NCBI RefSeq assembly: GCF_011089875.1
Contig: NZ_JAANAS010000050.1
Span: 116,042-174,411, forward strand
Length of the DNA: 58,370 nt
Direction of reading: 5' to 3'
Source of the DNA: Psychroflexus maritimus
GTDB taxonomy: Bacteria > Bacteroidota > Bacteroidia > Flavobacteriales > Flavobacteriaceae
The position numbers and the translations under genes are program-made. Shown one piece after another: positions 50,993-58,370 of the stretch. The first letter of the stretch is position 1, and the number at the start of each line of letters is the position of its first letter. The notes beneath the pieces are model-generated. The model made no database searches and was not told the DNA's origin. It saw only the letters and a list, made by a program, of their open reading frames with translations.

Positions 50993-53041
50993 ATGAGACT
51001 GCTTAACTTCATCGTAATTCGATTGAGCCTGTTTTTTGTGCTAGGCACATTACTAGGGTTTTGTTTTGAAATTAAAATTTATCATCAATTAATTGGTCTA
51101 GCTTTTAGCCTTTCGTTACTCTTGGTGTATTACCTAATTCAGCGTAAATCGTTTCATCCGCCCTACACTTTTTCTGCTTTGGTGTATGTTGTCATTCTTC
51201 AACTAGGATGCGTTAATGCTTCTTATCACCTGCCCAAAAATCAAGAAAACCACTTTATACATCAAACTAAAAATAATCATCAAACCTTTGTATTTAAAGT
51301 TACTGAAGCTCAAAAAGACAATGATTTTAACTACAAATACTTGGCTGATATTTACCAAATTAATCAGCATAAAAGTTTAGGTAAATGTTTGGTTCATTAT
51401 CAGAAGGATTCACTTCGTCATCACTTGGAAGTTGGGGTTGTATATCAAGCAATTGGTAAATTTCAAGATTTTAAAACACCTAAAAATCCTACAGATTTCA
51501 ACTATAAGAAGTTTATGGAAAGGCGTGGAATAAAGAAGCAAGTTTACCTTAAATCTGAAAACACGGTTCGGCTAGGGGTAAAACAAAAAAGAAACCTAAC
51601 GGCTTGGGCACATTACAAAAGACAAGAAATAAAAGACTCACTAGCTCAAAATGGATTTTTAAAAAAAGAATCGGGTTTAATTCAGGCGCTTGTTCTTGGT
51701 CAAAAAAAAGACATCGATGCAACTACCTATCAAAATTTTTCAAAAGCTGGCGTGGTTCATATTTTAGCAGTATCTGGCTTACATGTTGGAATTGTTCTGT
51801 TACTGCTCCAGTATATTTTTAAGCCTTTAGATTGGCTTCCTTACGGAAAAATTTTAAAAACAATTTTAATCCTTGCTTGTTTGTGGCTGTTTGGCTTAAT
51901 GGCAGGTTTTTCTCCCTCTGTTACACGTGCGGTAACTATGTTTAGCTTGTTTGCTGTGGCTATCAACATGAAACGAAAAACCAACACCATTAATGTGCTG
52001 TGTATCTCCTTATTAATTTTATTGCTCATTCAACCTAACCGAATTTTTGAAGTTGGATTCCAATTGAGTTACTCGGCAGTTTTTGCAATAGTAACTATGC
52101 AACCTCCTCTTTTTAAACTAGTTCAACCAAAATGGAAACCCCTAAAGTACCTTTGGTCTGTGGCTAGTGTAACGCTAACTGCTCAATTAGGTGTCTTACC
52201 TTTAAGTTTATTTTACTTTAAGCAATTTCCAGGTCTATTTATGCTAGCCAATATTGTAATTATTCCCTTACTTGGAATTATTTTGGGTTTAGGAATACTT
52301 GTTGTAATATTAAGTCTAGCCGGCTTTTTACCTGAATTTTTGCAAGCTTTTTTTGCACAAGTATTGAACTTTCTTAGCTTTTTTGTAAACCAAATCGCCA
52401 ATCAAGAAGAGTTTGTTATTCAGAACATTAACTTTAGTGAATGGATGTTTATAAGTCTTTCTATAGCTATTTTCTTTCTCTTACTTAGTTTTAGGAAACC
52501 GAACTTTGGCAATTTAGCTCCAATGTTATTAGGCTTGAGCTCTTTCTTTGTTGCCGCCTTAGTTGAACAATCTAAAACAAACCAAACCCATCAATTTATT
52601 GTATTTGATCAAGCAAGAAAAACCATAATTGGATCTCAGTTTGCTGGCCATTTAGACCTTTTTTATTCAGCAAAAAATACTAATGAAATAGCTACTAATT
52701 ATGCAGTTAAAAACTATGAAAAACTAGAAGGACTCAAAACCATCTCATTCAATAAGAAGCAAAACATCTATGCTTTAGCCAACGAAGAATTTTTATTGGT
52801 TGTTGATGAAAAAGAAATTTACCAACTTCCAGAATTAAAAAACTCCATTGTATTACTTACTAATTCGCCTAAAATTAACCTCAATCGTTTAATTGAAATT
52901 CTTGAACCTTCATTAATTATTGCTGATGCTAACAATTACAGAAGTTTTATTGAACTGTGGAGAACAACCGCCGTAAAAAATAAAATTGATTTTCATTATA
53001 CCTATGAAGACGGCGCTTGGCTTAAAGAATGGAAACAATAA
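50993..53041 (+). CDS. comEC: ComEC/Rec2 family DNA-uptake channel protein
   Basis: The 682-residue protein has an N-terminal DUF4131 region with two to three helices and a beta (OB-like) domain. The competence domain of 7-8 helices includes VHILAVSGLHVGIVLLLL near 253-270 and LFGLMAGFSPSVTRA near 300. The C-terminal 150 residues keep the outline of the metallo-beta-lactamase-like domain but show no HxHxDH metal motif, so the nuclease activity of classical ComEC is probably missing, a state common in this group. It should form the inner-membrane channel for transforming DNA. comF is also in the window. Confidence 0.93.
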   Translation: MRLLNFIVIRLSLFFVLGTLLGFCFEIKIYHQLIGLAFSLSLLLVYYLIQRKSFHPPYTFSALVYVVILQLGCVNASYHLPKNQENHFIHQTKNNHQTFVFKVTEAQKDNDFNYKYLADIYQINQHKSLGKCLVHYQKDSLRHHLEVGVVYQAIGKFQDFKTPKNPTDFNYKKFMERRGIKKQVYLKSENTVRLGVKQKRNLTAWAHYKRQEIKDSLAQNGFLKKESGLIQALVLGQKKDIDATTYQNFSKAGVVHILAVSGLHVGIVLLLLQYIFKPLDWLPYGKILKTILILACLWLFGLMAGFSPSVTRAVTMFSLFAVAINMKRKTNTINVLCISLLILLLIQPNRIFEVGFQLSYSAVFAIVTMQPPLFKLVQPKWKPLKYLWSVASVTLTAQLGVLPLSLFYFKQFPGLFMLANIVIIPLLGIILGLGILVVILSLAGFLPEFLQAFFAQVLNFLSFFVNQIANQEEFVIQNINFSEWMFISLSIAIFFLLLSFRKPNFGNLAPMLLGLSSFFVAALVEQSKTNQTHQFIVFDQARKTIIGSQFAGHLDLFYSAKNTNEIATNYAVKNYEKLEGLKTISFNKKQNIYALANEEFLLVVDEKEIYQLPELKNSIVLLTNSPKINLNRLIEILEPSLIIADANNYRSFIELWRTTAVKNKIDFHYTYEDGAWLKEWKQ

Positions 53042-53065
53042 AAATAGTTGAATTGACTATTAATT

Positions 53066-54709
53066 TTACTTTTCGGGTAGTGTAATCACTTCCGAAATGT
53101 CCCAGTTTGTCCTTACGTGAATAGATGCTCTTGAATAATCAACTTTTTCTGGTTGACGACCTTTCAAGTAATTGCCTGTATCCCATTTCCCATTTTCGTT
53201 TTCATCGTAAATAACACGTACAAAATACCGACCTGATTCTATCAGTTCGAATTCAAAAACCTGACGTTGTTCAGCATATTGTTCATATTTTACTTCATCT
53301 TGATCGGTAATTAACTGAACAATTGCTGGATGCGATTTCATGCCTTGCAAAGTGATGGTCAAATTGCTTAATTCTGCATGTTTTTTGGGCTTAAGTTTGT
53401 AATTTAAGGTATCTGGATTGGTTTTTTCAAAAAGGCTAAAAATCCCACCAGGCAATACCGTAATTTCATAGCTTACTTCCTCTTCTTTTTCAAAATCAAA
53501 AACCAATTCGTTATTGAATTTATCTAGTTGAACATCATAATCAACCAGAATTGAATCTGATTTATTAAAAAATCTGATAGAGTCTTTTTCGAATCTTGAA
53601 ATAGGCACATTTGGACTATAAATTTTGAAATTTTCATAGTAGCCAATGCTTCCCTTAGGTTTTGCTTCTAAGGTTAAGGAATCTTTTTCTAGTTGTTTAG
53701 GATAAACTGTAAGCGTATCTGTTTTCTTTCTATTTCCAAAACTAAATAATAACGAATCAGCTTCAATAAAAGGCGTAAACCAATAATTAAGTGTGTCTTT
53801 ATCTTCCTCTTTAACAACCTGATAATTAAAGTCTTCAGGGGCATCAGAAAGCAATTTTATTTCATGGTTAGCTTCTGTAATTTCTCCGCGGTAACCAAAA
53901 ATTATTTTATTTAAACCTTCTTGTTTAGGGCGTTCGGATTTAAAAGGAAGGCTTTCTTTAAATATAGAAAGGTTGAAGAACTCTTCGTTTTGTTCTGGCA
54001 GATAAATAGTATCTTCCCAAAACCCAATCCTATCTTGATTTGGGTCGAATTTGTAGGTATTCATTTCATCTGAAATAGCCCTTAATTTGTAGGCACCAGC
54101 TTTCAAGTTTTCTAAGCGATAATAATTTGTCGTGTCTAGGGTATAGGTAATATATCTTGGGGTTTCGTTAAAAACTATAGAGTCTGTATAAGTGGTATCG
54201 ACGGCATATAACATAACTGAAACAAATTCATCCGTTACTCGTTTTTCTGGCGTATCAATGTAACCTTGTAGGTTTAATGAATCCAAGTAATCTCCCGTAG
54301 AAAAAACATACTTGTAAAAAGGAAACTGATTTCCTTCATTATTGTCTTCTATACTCGTTCCAAAATTAATAGTATAGGTTGTGTTTTCTTCTAGAGAATC
54401 TAAATCAAATTCTAAGCGTACAAATTTTGAAGCTGGACCAAGCGGGTGGACGTCTGGCCTAGGATTTATGGGTGGCGAAAAGATAATTTGATTCCTAGGG
54501 TTATTTAACTTAATGTATTCATCAAAAGTAATTTTGACTTCTTTTTTTCTAAATAAAGTAGAGAAATTGGCGGGACTTTCACTCATTACTTTTGGTGGCT
54601 CTTCATCTACAGGGCCTCCTTCTGGTCGTCCACGCTGTGCACAACTCCACAAAGTATAGGTAACTAGCCCTAAAAAAAGAATAACGAGTAAATGCCTTAA
54701 TCCGTTCAT
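53066..54709 (-). CDS. Ig-like (Big_5) domain lipoprotein
   Basis: The 547-residue protein has a lipoprotein signal ending in LWSC (Cys about 24). RGRPEGGPVDEEPPKVMSESP and the bacterial Ig-like domain (Big_5-type, about 40-140) follow, with ITFDEYIKLNNPRNQIIFSPPI. The remainder is beta-rich and acidic, probably further Ig-like and SpaA-like folds (YRLENLKAGAYKLRAISDEM near 200). Exported lipoproteins of this shape are widespread in Flavobacteriia; their role is unknown. The start overlaps the serS stop by 1 nt, so the two genes are co-transcribed. Confidence 0.9.
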   Translation of the reverse strand: MNGLRHLLVILFLGLVTYTLWSCAQRGRPEGGPVDEEPPKVMSESPANFSTLFRKKEVKITFDEYIKLNNPRNQIIFSPPINPRPDVHPLGPASKFVRLEFDLDSLEENTTYTINFGTSIEDNNEGNQFPFYKYVFSTGDYLDSLNLQGYIDTPEKRVTDEFVSVMLYAVDTTYTDSIVFNETPRYITYTLDTTNYYRLENLKAGAYKLRAISDEMNTYKFDPNQDRIGFWEDTIYLPEQNEEFFNLSIFKESLPFKSERPKQEGLNKIIFGYRGEITEANHEIKLLSDAPEDFNYQVVKEEDKDTLNYWFTPFIEADSLLFSFGNRKKTDTLTVYPKQLEKDSLTLEAKPKGSIGYYENFKIYSPNVPISRFEKDSIRFFNKSDSILVDYDVQLDKFNNELVFDFEKEEEVSYEITVLPGGIFSLFEKTNPDTLNYKLKPKKHAELSNLTITLQGMKSHPAIVQLITDQDEVKYEQYAEQRQVFEFELIESGRYFVRVIYDENENGKWDTGNYLKGRQPEKVDYSRASIHVRTNWDISEVITLPEK

Positions 54710-55980
54710 TAATCTATGGTGTCAAAGCCTGTAAATGGAAGTAATACATCTGGCACTTTAATGCCTTCAGGAGTTTGATAATTTTCTAAAATTCCTGCTA
54801 AAATTCTAGGTAATGCCAACGCACTTCCGTTAAGCGTATGAATTAAATTTTTCTTTTTATCCTTGTTTTTGTACCTGATTTTTAAACGATTTGCTTGAAA
54901 AGTTTCAAAATTAGAAACCGAAGAAACTTCTAACCATTTATCTTGTGCCGTTGAAAACACTTCAAAATCGAAGGTCAAAGCAGAGGTAAATCCTAAATCG
55001 CCTCCACATAAGCGTAAAATTCTATAGGGAAGTTTAAGCTCAGTTAAAATTCCTTCCACATGATTCACCATTTCATCAAGCACTTGATAAGAAGTTGATG
55101 GTTCAACAAAGTTCACAATTTCAACTTTATCAAACTGATGCAATCTATTTAAACCTCGTACATGTGCGCCGTAAGACCCTGCTTCTCTCCTAAAACAAGG
55201 TGTAAAACCTGTGCATTTAATGGGTAATTGCTCTTCCGTAAGTAAATCGCCTCTATACATATTAGTCAGTGGAACTTCTGCAGTAGGAATCAAATATAAA
55301 TCGTCTTCCGTAACGTGATACATTTGACCTTCTTTGTCAGGCAATTGCCCTGTACCGAAACCAGAAGCTTCGTTCACTACTAAAGGCACTTGGTATTCGG
55401 TATAACCAGCTTTGGCATTTTTTGCTAAGAAATAGGTAATTAAAGCCCGTTGGAGTATGGCTCCTTTTCCTTTGTAAACAGGAAAACCAGCACCCGTAAT
55501 TTTGTTACCTAGTTCAAAATCAATAATGTCGTATTTTTTTGCTAACTCCCAATGCGGAAGGGCTTTTTCGTGTAATTCAGGAACGTGACCAGCGCGTTTA
55601 AGCTCTTCATTATCCGCTTCACTTTTTCCAGCAGGAACACTTGGGTGAGGGATGTTTGGTACTTCATACAACAAGTTTTCCAACTCTTTTTGAGCTTGTG
55701 TCATTTGCTCATTCAGTGTTTTGGTAGAATTTTTTAAATCAGCGGTTTGCTCTTTAAGCTGGTTGGCTTCTTGCGCTTTTCCTGCTTTAAAAAGCACACC
55801 AATTTCTTTAGAAAGCTGATTGGATTGCGCTAATAATTCATCCAGTTGAGCTTGAGTTGCCCGTCTTTTTTCGTCTAACGAAATGATTTGGTCAAATAAC
55901 GAACTCGCATCAAAATTTCTTTTTTTCAAAGCTTCGGTGTAAGCTTCTTTATGCTGAATGATTTTTTTTACCTCTAACAT
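54709..55980 (-). CDS. serS: Serine--tRNA ligase
   Basis: The 423-residue class II synthetase has an N-terminal two-helix coiled-coil arm (about 25-110) that binds the long variable arm of tRNA-Ser. The catalytic domain includes the TAEVPLTNMYRGD serine-binding loop, motif 2 (CFRREAGSYGAHVRGLNRLHQF) in pieces and motif 3 NGSALALPRILAGILENYQ. It charges tRNA-Ser and also the tRNA-Sec type where present. It lies first in a transcript with the Ig-like lipoprotein. Confidence 0.97.
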   Translation of the reverse strand: MLEVKKIIQHKEAYTEALKKRNFDASSLFDQIISLDEKRRATQAQLDELLAQSNQLSKEIGVLFKAGKAQEANQLKEQTADLKNSTKTLNEQMTQAQKELENLLYEVPNIPHPSVPAGKSEADNEELKRAGHVPELHEKALPHWELAKKYDIIDFELGNKITGAGFPVYKGKGAILQRALITYFLAKNAKAGYTEYQVPLVVNEASGFGTGQLPDKEGQMYHVTEDDLYLIPTAEVPLTNMYRGDLLTEEQLPIKCTGFTPCFRREAGSYGAHVRGLNRLHQFDKVEIVNFVEPSTSYQVLDEMVNHVEGILTELKLPYRILRLCGGDLGFTSALTFDFEVFSTAQDKWLEVSSVSNFETFQANRLKIRYKNKDKKKNLIHTLNGSALALPRILAGILENYQTPEGIKVPDVLLPFTGFDTID

Positions 55981-56017
55981 GTTTGTTCCTTTAGGTGTGT
56001 ATGGATTTTTGAAGTTG

Positions 56018-56025
56018 CAAATTTA
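56018..56025 (-). promoter_or_regulatory. -7 element of serS
   Basis: The minus strand reads TAAATTTG, matching TAnnTTTG, 37 nt before the serS ATG. A TTTG at 56040-56043 lies only 14 nt further upstream, closer than the usual 17-23 nt. Confidence 0.5.
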
Positions 56026-56102
56026 GTAATTTTATGTTTCAAAAGCTTTTCTCAAGCAATTTAATACCGAAAAGGAATTAGAGTAAATGAAAAATTCTGA
56101 AG

Positions 56103-57845
56103 CTACAACTTCACCGCTTCAATTAAATTTTGAGTGTAGGCTTGTTGTGGGTTTGCATACACTTCATCCGCTTCTCCTTGCTCTACAATCTCTCCCTTTT
56201 GCATCACCAAAAGTTGATCTGACATATATTTGACTACGGATAAATCATGCGAAATAAACAAGTAAGAAAATCCAAAATCTTGCTTTAATTGATTTAACAA
56301 ATTAAGCACCTGGGCTTGTACAGAAATATCTAAAGCTGAAACCGATTCGTCACAAATAATCAACTTTGGATTCACGGCAATGGTTCGCGCAATACCAATT
56401 CGCTGGCGTTGTCCTCCACTAAATTCATGCGGATAACGGTCAAAATGACCAACTTCAAGCCCCACTTTCTCTAAAAGTTCTAAACATTTCTCCTTACGTT
56501 CCTTAGCCGAAGCATACAAGTCGTGAACTTTCATCGGTTCCATAATGGCTTCACCTATTTTTATTTTCGGATTTAAAGACGAAAAAGGATCTTGAAAAAT
56601 CAATTGAATTTCCTTCCGTAATTGCCTTAATTCTTCACCATCAAGCCGAGTAATGTCTGTTCCCCTGTAATGAATGCTTCCTTGGTCAACTTGGTCTAAG
56701 CGAAGAATGAGATTGCTCAAGGTCGATTTACCACAACCCGATTCGCCTACCAAACCCATAGTTTCGCCTTCGTATAGTTTAAAACTAACTTTATTCACCG
56801 CTTTAAATTCTTCCGATTTTTTCCACCAAGAAGTGGACGAAAAAAAGCTTTTTTCTAAATCTTTTACTTCTAATAGTGGTGCTTGCCCATAGATTTTTTG
56901 ATGACGCTGTTCTCGTTCTTCTGTTTTTTCCTCATGGAAATCTACTTTATTTTCCAAAAAATCTTTCACCGTAGGAAGTGGTATTAACCGTTTTTCGGTA
57001 GTAGGTTTGGAAGACAATAATGCTTTTGTGTAGGTTGCTTTAGGATGATTAAAAATTTCATCAACTGTATTTTGCTCTATCAGTTTTCCTTGGTACATCA
57101 CCAAAACACGGTCGGCCAATTGAGCTACAATTTCTAAATCATGCGAAATAAAAACCACACTCATTTCTCTTTTTTTCTGAAGGCGTTTAATTAAATGAAG
57201 GATCTCTTTTTGCACACTCACATCTAAAGCAGTAGTGGGTTCATCGGCAATAAGCAGTTTAGGATGATTGGCAATGGCCATAGCAATCATTACCCGTTGC
57301 TTTTGTCCACCACTAATTTCATGCGGATAAGCTTTGTAAATCCGTTCGGGATAAGGTAATTTGACTTCTTCAAACCAAGACAAGACTTGTTTTTTAGCTT
57401 CTGAAGAACTTATTTTTTGATGCTGAAGAATAATCTCCAAAACCTGTTTCCCACATCGCATAGAAGGATTCAGGGAACTCATAGGCTCCTGAAATATCAT
57501 CGAAATTACATTTCCTCTCAGCTTTCTGAAATCTTTTTCTGAAGTTTGGACAAGGTTCTTTTCAGCAAACAAAATCTCCCCTTCAACTGAAGCATTAGGC
57601 GATAAAAGTTTCATAATAGCCATGGAAGAAACCGATTTCCCAGATCCTGATTCGCCTACAATTCCAAGAATTTCATTAGTACCAATTTGATAATTTAGTG
57701 AATGAACCACTTGATTTTTTCCCTCTTCAGAAGGAAAACTAATGTTTAAATTATTTACTTGAATTAAGGCCAAACTGTATTTTTTTTGCAATTTACTATA
57801 AAAGCCTTTTTTTGATTGGAAATTAATGTTTTTTTTGAGAAGCAT
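56103..57845 (-). CDS. Fused two-ATPase ABC protein, peptide/nickel (Dpp/Opp) type
   Basis: The 580-residue protein contains two complete ABC domains in tandem. The first has Walker A GESGSGKSVSS, signature SGGQKQRVMIAMAIA and Walker B LLIADEPTTALD. The second has GESGCGKSTLS, SGGQRQRIGIARTIA and LIICDESVSALD. Both belong to the DppD/DppF-like subfamily, so one chain would power a peptide or oligosaccharide importer whose permeases are not in the window. The first 24 residues are Lys-rich and unlike the family; TTG at 57773 (LALIQVNNLNISF) is an alternative, more conventional start. The gene stands alone. Confidence 0.92.
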   Translation of the reverse strand: MLLKKNINFQSKKGFYSKLQKKYSLALIQVNNLNISFPSEEGKNQVVHSLNYQIGTNEILGIVGESGSGKSVSSMAIMKLLSPNASVEGEILFAEKNLVQTSEKDFRKLRGNVISMIFQEPMSSLNPSMRCGKQVLEIILQHQKISSSEAKKQVLSWFEEVKLPYPERIYKAYPHEISGGQKQRVMIAMAIANHPKLLIADEPTTALDVSVQKEILHLIKRLQKKREMSVVFISHDLEIVAQLADRVLVMYQGKLIEQNTVDEIFNHPKATYTKALLSSKPTTEKRLIPLPTVKDFLENKVDFHEEKTEEREQRHQKIYGQAPLLEVKDLEKSFFSSTSWWKKSEEFKAVNKVSFKLYEGETMGLVGESGCGKSTLSNLILRLDQVDQGSIHYRGTDITRLDGEELRQLRKEIQLIFQDPFSSLNPKIKIGEAIMEPMKVHDLYASAKERKEKCLELLEKVGLEVGHFDRYPHEFSGGQRQRIGIARTIAVNPKLIICDESVSALDISVQAQVLNLLNQLKQDFGFSYLFISHDLSVVKYMSDQLLVMQKGEIVEQGEADEVYANPQQAYTQNLIEAVKL

Positions 57846-57894
57846 CCTTAGACGTTTTTTCTCAGGAAGTTTACTTTGGGTTTAACAAAAAGAA

Positions 57895-58177
57895 ATTCCG
57901 CACATCCCCCTTCCTTTTATCATTACGCAAGAGAGATAACGAGATGCGGAATCTTATGAATTGGAATAATGAACGTGTTTTTTGTTAGGTAGTTTATTTG
58001 TGTTTTCATTACGGGGAGATTCCGGATAAATTTCTTAGGAAATTTTCCGGAATGACAAGTTAATGAGGGTTTTGTCACACCGAGAAACGAGGTGTCCCCA
58101 TCCTGCTAATCACGTTCTGCTTTTCAAGTCCCCCCTTCGGGGGTTAGGGGGCTTAGTCCCCTCCCCTTTGGGGAGGG
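57895..58177. repeat. Intergenic cluster of palindromic, partly GC-rich repeats
   Basis: Several inverted repeats are packed here. ATTCCGCA at 57895 pairs with TGCGGAAT at 57945. ATTCCGGA and TTCCGGAAT form an AT-rich stem near 58019-58052. CACACC pairs with GGTGT near 58077-58095. CCCCC(TTCG)GGGGG lies near 58130-58143, and CCCTCCCC(TTT)GGGGAGGG at 58159-58177. G/C content stands out from the rest of the window. Such units are often dispersed, REP-like noncoding repeats in Bacteroidota; that cannot be tested here. Apart from them, the gap between the ABC gene and the right-end gene holds nothing recognisable. Confidence 0.65.
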
Positions 58178-58199
58178 CTAGGGAGGGGCTTTTAGGGCT

Positions 58200-58370
58200 T
58201 TACCTCTTCAACGTAAAATTAGACTTAAACGTTTTTCTAGCGCCTGTTCTGGGGTCGGTGTATTCTACTTTGAACCAGTAATCATTGCTGGGCATGGGTT
58301 TGCCATTATAAGTGCCGTCCCATCCTTCACTACTCGGACTTAATTGCTTGAGCAGTTTCCCATAACGATC
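58200..58370 (-). CDS. C-terminal end of a type IX secreted protein (type B sorting domain)
   Basis: Only the last 56 residues and the stop (TAA at 58200-58202) are inside the window. They read DRYGKLLKQLSPSSEGWDGTYNG, then PMPSNDYWFKVEYTD and end FKSNFTLKR. This is the gliding-motility-associated C-terminal domain (TIGR04131-like), which targets large surface adhesins and enzymes for secretion by the type IX system of Bacteroidota. The main part of the protein lies to the right, so its role is unknown. It is the strongest taxonomic marker in the window. Confidence 0.93.
   Translation of the reverse strand, partial: DRYGKLLKQLSPSSEGWDGTYNGKPMPSNDYWFKVEYTDPRTGARKTFKSNFTLKR

Noticed and set aside
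58063-58281. 72-residue plus-strand frame
   Set aside because: It crosses the repeat cluster and the antisense of the type IX sorting domain; its composition reflects the repeats.
1-58370. CRISPR array, tRNA, rRNA or tmRNA genes
   Set aside because: No regularly spaced repeats and no tRNA-like cloverleaf or rRNA sequence were noticed while reading both strands; a dedicated scan was not possible.

Overview
The window looks like a chromosomal segment of a member of the Bacteroidota, class Flavobacteriia, most likely family Flavobacteriaceae. The DNA is AT-rich, starts lack Shine-Dalgarno sequences, and many upstream regions carry the Bacteroidota -7 element TAnnTTTG. The gene set also fits: purH-mreBCD-mrdA-rodA in one run, DUF4837, DUF3332 and Ig-like (Big_5) lipoproteins, a thiamine-riboswitch TonB receptor, and a type IX secretion C-terminal signal at the right edge. 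The genus cannot be fixed from the sequence alone.

Layout. 1-1470: an IS256-family element, cut by the window edge, has inserted into a short coiled-coil (stress-protein-like) gene. 1638-6923: a membrane metallophosphoesterase, a histone-deacetylase-fold hydrolase, ssb, a DUF3332 lipoprotein and an M1 aminopeptidase. 7212-17442: an extracellular or capsular polysaccharide locus with initiating sugar transferase, UDP-glucuronate decarboxylase, epimerase, two glycosyltransferases, Wzy-type polymerase, sulfotransferase, Wzx-type flippase and Wzz-type chain-length protein. 17598-21237: comF, a cold-shock gene, a small membrane protein, rsmI and rfbD-rfbC. 21585-25117: the class Ia ribonucleotide reductase nrdB-nrdA. 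25410-32672: the cell-shape operon reading purH, mreB, mreC, mreD, mrdA, rodA. 32673-36761: an accessory island with a regulator-nuclease-methylase (AccI-like) restriction-modification operon, a cassette-like noncoding tail and a small membrane protein. 36764-46715: lepA, a PfkB kinase next to a long PurF paralogue, DUF1684, an ArfB-type rescue factor, the thiamine riboswitch with its TonB receptor, and a DUF4837 lipoprotein. 47063-48452: a complete IS4-family element with terminal repeats and a 9-bp target duplication. 48500-55980: a PglF/CapD-type dehydratase, an NlpC/P60 lipoprotein, comEC, an Ig-like lipoprotein and serS. 56103-57845: a fused two-ATPase peptide-type ABC protein. The right end holds a GC-rich repeat cluster and the last 56 residues of a type IX secreted protein.

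Working together. The 7-17 kb cluster, rfbCD and the 48.5 kb dehydratase would supply and assemble a surface glycan, with sulfation and UDP-xylose as possible decorations. Five of these polysaccharide genes start with TTG directly behind an in-frame stop, which no housekeeping gene here does. The mre/mrd operon builds the elongasome. Both mobile elements lie in or beside accessory genes, and the IS4 copy sits inside the upstream region of the dehydratase gene. The most unusual items are this IS-split promoter, an imperfect 50-bp repeat shared by the two polysaccharide loci, the kinase/PurF-paralogue pair, and the restriction operon with its cassette-like tail.
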